In this document: piece after piece, positions 40,629 to 41,222 of the stretch
How positions within the stretch are numbered: the first letter of the stretch is position 1
Layout of the letters: the number at the start of each line of letters is the position of its first letter
DNA from: an uncultured Ruminococcus sp.
GTDB taxonomy: Bacteria; Bacillota; Clostridia; Oscillospirales; Acutalibacteraceae
Direction of reading: 5' to 3'
Length of the DNA stretch: 41,222 nucleotides
NCBI GenBank assembly: GCA_902761345.1
Contig: CACWKD010000011.1
Location: 1-41,222 of the forward strand
Position numbers and translations under genes: made by a program
Notes under the pieces: generated by a model
Seen by the model: the letters and a program-made list of their open reading frames with translations, nothing else
Database searches by the model: none
Told to the model about the DNA's origin: nothing

Positions 40629-41222
40629 CCATTTCGCCACATAAACAACCAGCGCCAAATGATGGTACAATAACGTTTTGTGGAACTCATCGCGTCTGTG
40701 GCGGCTGGCAGTGACGACGATATCTCTCAGACGATCTTGAAGCGGATGCGGAAGGCTCGCTCATGCTCGTCCCAATTAGTGCCAAGCATCTCGAAGCGGC
40801 CTATCTGAGAGGTGCTCCTGACATGCTTGCCGATGCAGGGACAGACGTCGTAATCGCCGATGCGCACCAACCGAATGGTTTCGGAGGCATCCTCGGGCAG
40901 ACGGCTGGGATCGACCTCCTCCGGGAGTTCATCGCGAGTGACGAACTCGAAGGTGACAGGCAGGTCGGCGTCGATCAACTCATTCATGCGACGCTCTATC
41001 TCCTTCTCTTCCTGACGCGTGGGCTTATGATCGACATGGAAGCTCATCTTGCTCTTCTTACGCTCGATATGGGCGTTGAAAGAGCGCTCGCAGCCAAAGA
41101 GGCGGATCATCGTCTGGTTCAGCAGATGCTCCGCCGTATGGGCTGGCGGGAACTCTTCCTTGTTGTGCTCGTTTAAGATATAGTCTGCCATACGTTACTA
41201 TGCCTTGAATTTCAGAACGACA
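40150..41222. other. Foreign-looking tail: composition break and probable assembly chimera
   Basis: From about 40,140-40,165 onward the DNA is clearly richer in G and C, and the codons favour C/G at third positions, unlike everything to the left. Gene content changes to Bacteroidota-type (clostripain-like C-terminus on the plus strand, convergent AlaX-like gene on the minus strand). No insertion sequence, integrase, tRNA or repeat marks the joint. The interval 40,629-40,726 between the two genes holds no clear terminator. Confidence 0.75.
40727..41191 (-). CDS. AlaX-like alanyl-tRNA editing-domain protein
   Basis: A 154-residue protein related to the second additional (editing) domain of threonyl/alanyl-tRNA synthetases. 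Zinc ligands are visible: H18 and H22 in PPAHTAEHLLNQ and a CPCIGKHV Cys/His pair. Such proteins hydrolyse mischarged tRNA(Ala) (Ser or Gly) in trans. ATG 41191 is the only good start, 31 bases from the window end. The gene lies in the GC-richer tail and is convergent with the clostripain fragment. It probably belongs to a different organism than the rest of the window. Confidence 0.82.
   Translation of the reverse strand: MADYILNEHNKEEFPPAHTAEHLLNQTMIRLFGCERSFNAHIERKKSKMSFHVDHKPTRQEEKEIERRMNELIDADLPVTFEFVTRDELPEEVDPSRLPEDASETIRLVRIGDYDVCPCIGKHVRSTSQIGRFEMLGTNWDEHERAFRIRFKIV

Noticed and set aside
40763-41176. Plus-strand frame of 137 residues in the right-end tail
   Set aside because: It lies antisense to the AlaX-like gene, which has clear zinc-ligand motifs; the plus frame shows no family features and is a by-product of high GC.

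Overview
The window reads as the chromosome of a low-GC Firmicute of the Oscillospiraceae/Ruminococcus type, with a foreign-looking tail at the right end. The evidence is AT-rich DNA with strong TTGNNN-N17-TATAAT promoters and GGAGG ribosome sites, several TTG/GTG starts, and a dockerin-bearing secreted protein with a starch-binding-type module (as in cellulosome or amylosome bacteria such as R. bromii). It also carries a stand-alone SufBC-like (SMS) Fe-S pair. Species assignment is inference; no rRNA or tRNA gene and no CRISPR array was seen.

Layout. 1-1.9 kb: end of a zinc/manganese ABC importer operon (znuB-like permease) coupled to an ApbE flavinyl transferase lipoprotein. 2.0-4.4 kb: a two-component system. 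4.5-9.9 kb: a nucleotide-sugar/lipid-sugar cluster (wecE, GNAT, polyprenyl-phosphate GT2, two SMR-like half flippases, rmlA, rmlB). These genes together predict dTDP-4-acetamido-4,6-dideoxygalactose (Fuc4NAc), its loading on a polyprenyl carrier and its export. The SMR2/rmlA junction is damaged. 9.9-12.7 kb, minus strand: a VWA-domain lipoprotein and metK. 12.9-17.2 kb: murD, two M42 aminopeptidases and a GNAT gene in one operon. 17.2-20.0 kb, minus: recD2-comF. 20.2 kb: a small Cys-rich DUF1540 protein. 20.4-22.0 kb, minus: smsC-smsB. 22.2-25.6 kb, minus: a heterodimeric multidrug-type ABC exporter. 25.7-27.8 kb, minus: ruvX and an O-antigen-ligase-like membrane protein. 28.2-31.4 kb: an XRE regulator, rpsO with a structured leader, and pnp. 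31.6-33.8 kb, minus: phosphoglucomutase and a small lipoprotein. 34.3-37.4 kb: a 1029-residue secreted dockerin / gluzincin-protease / CBM25-like protein. 37.8-40.1 kb: a LysR regulator, a VOC protein and an aldo/keto reductase.

At about 40,150 the aldo/keto reductase reading frame runs without a stop into the C-terminal part of a clostripain-family (C11) protein of the kind found in Bacteroidota. Base composition rises sharply there, and an AlaX-like editing-domain gene follows on the minus strand. I read the last ~1.07 kb as an assembly chimera, or less likely a recent transfer, and not as a natural fusion.

Most worth follow-up: the predicted polyprenyl-Fuc4NAc decoration cluster with its broken rmlA start; the dockerin-protease-starch-binding protein; the stand-alone SmsCB pair; the rpsO leader RNA; and the chimeric end. 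Coordinates and motifs are hand-read and family names come from recognised motifs; no database search was possible.
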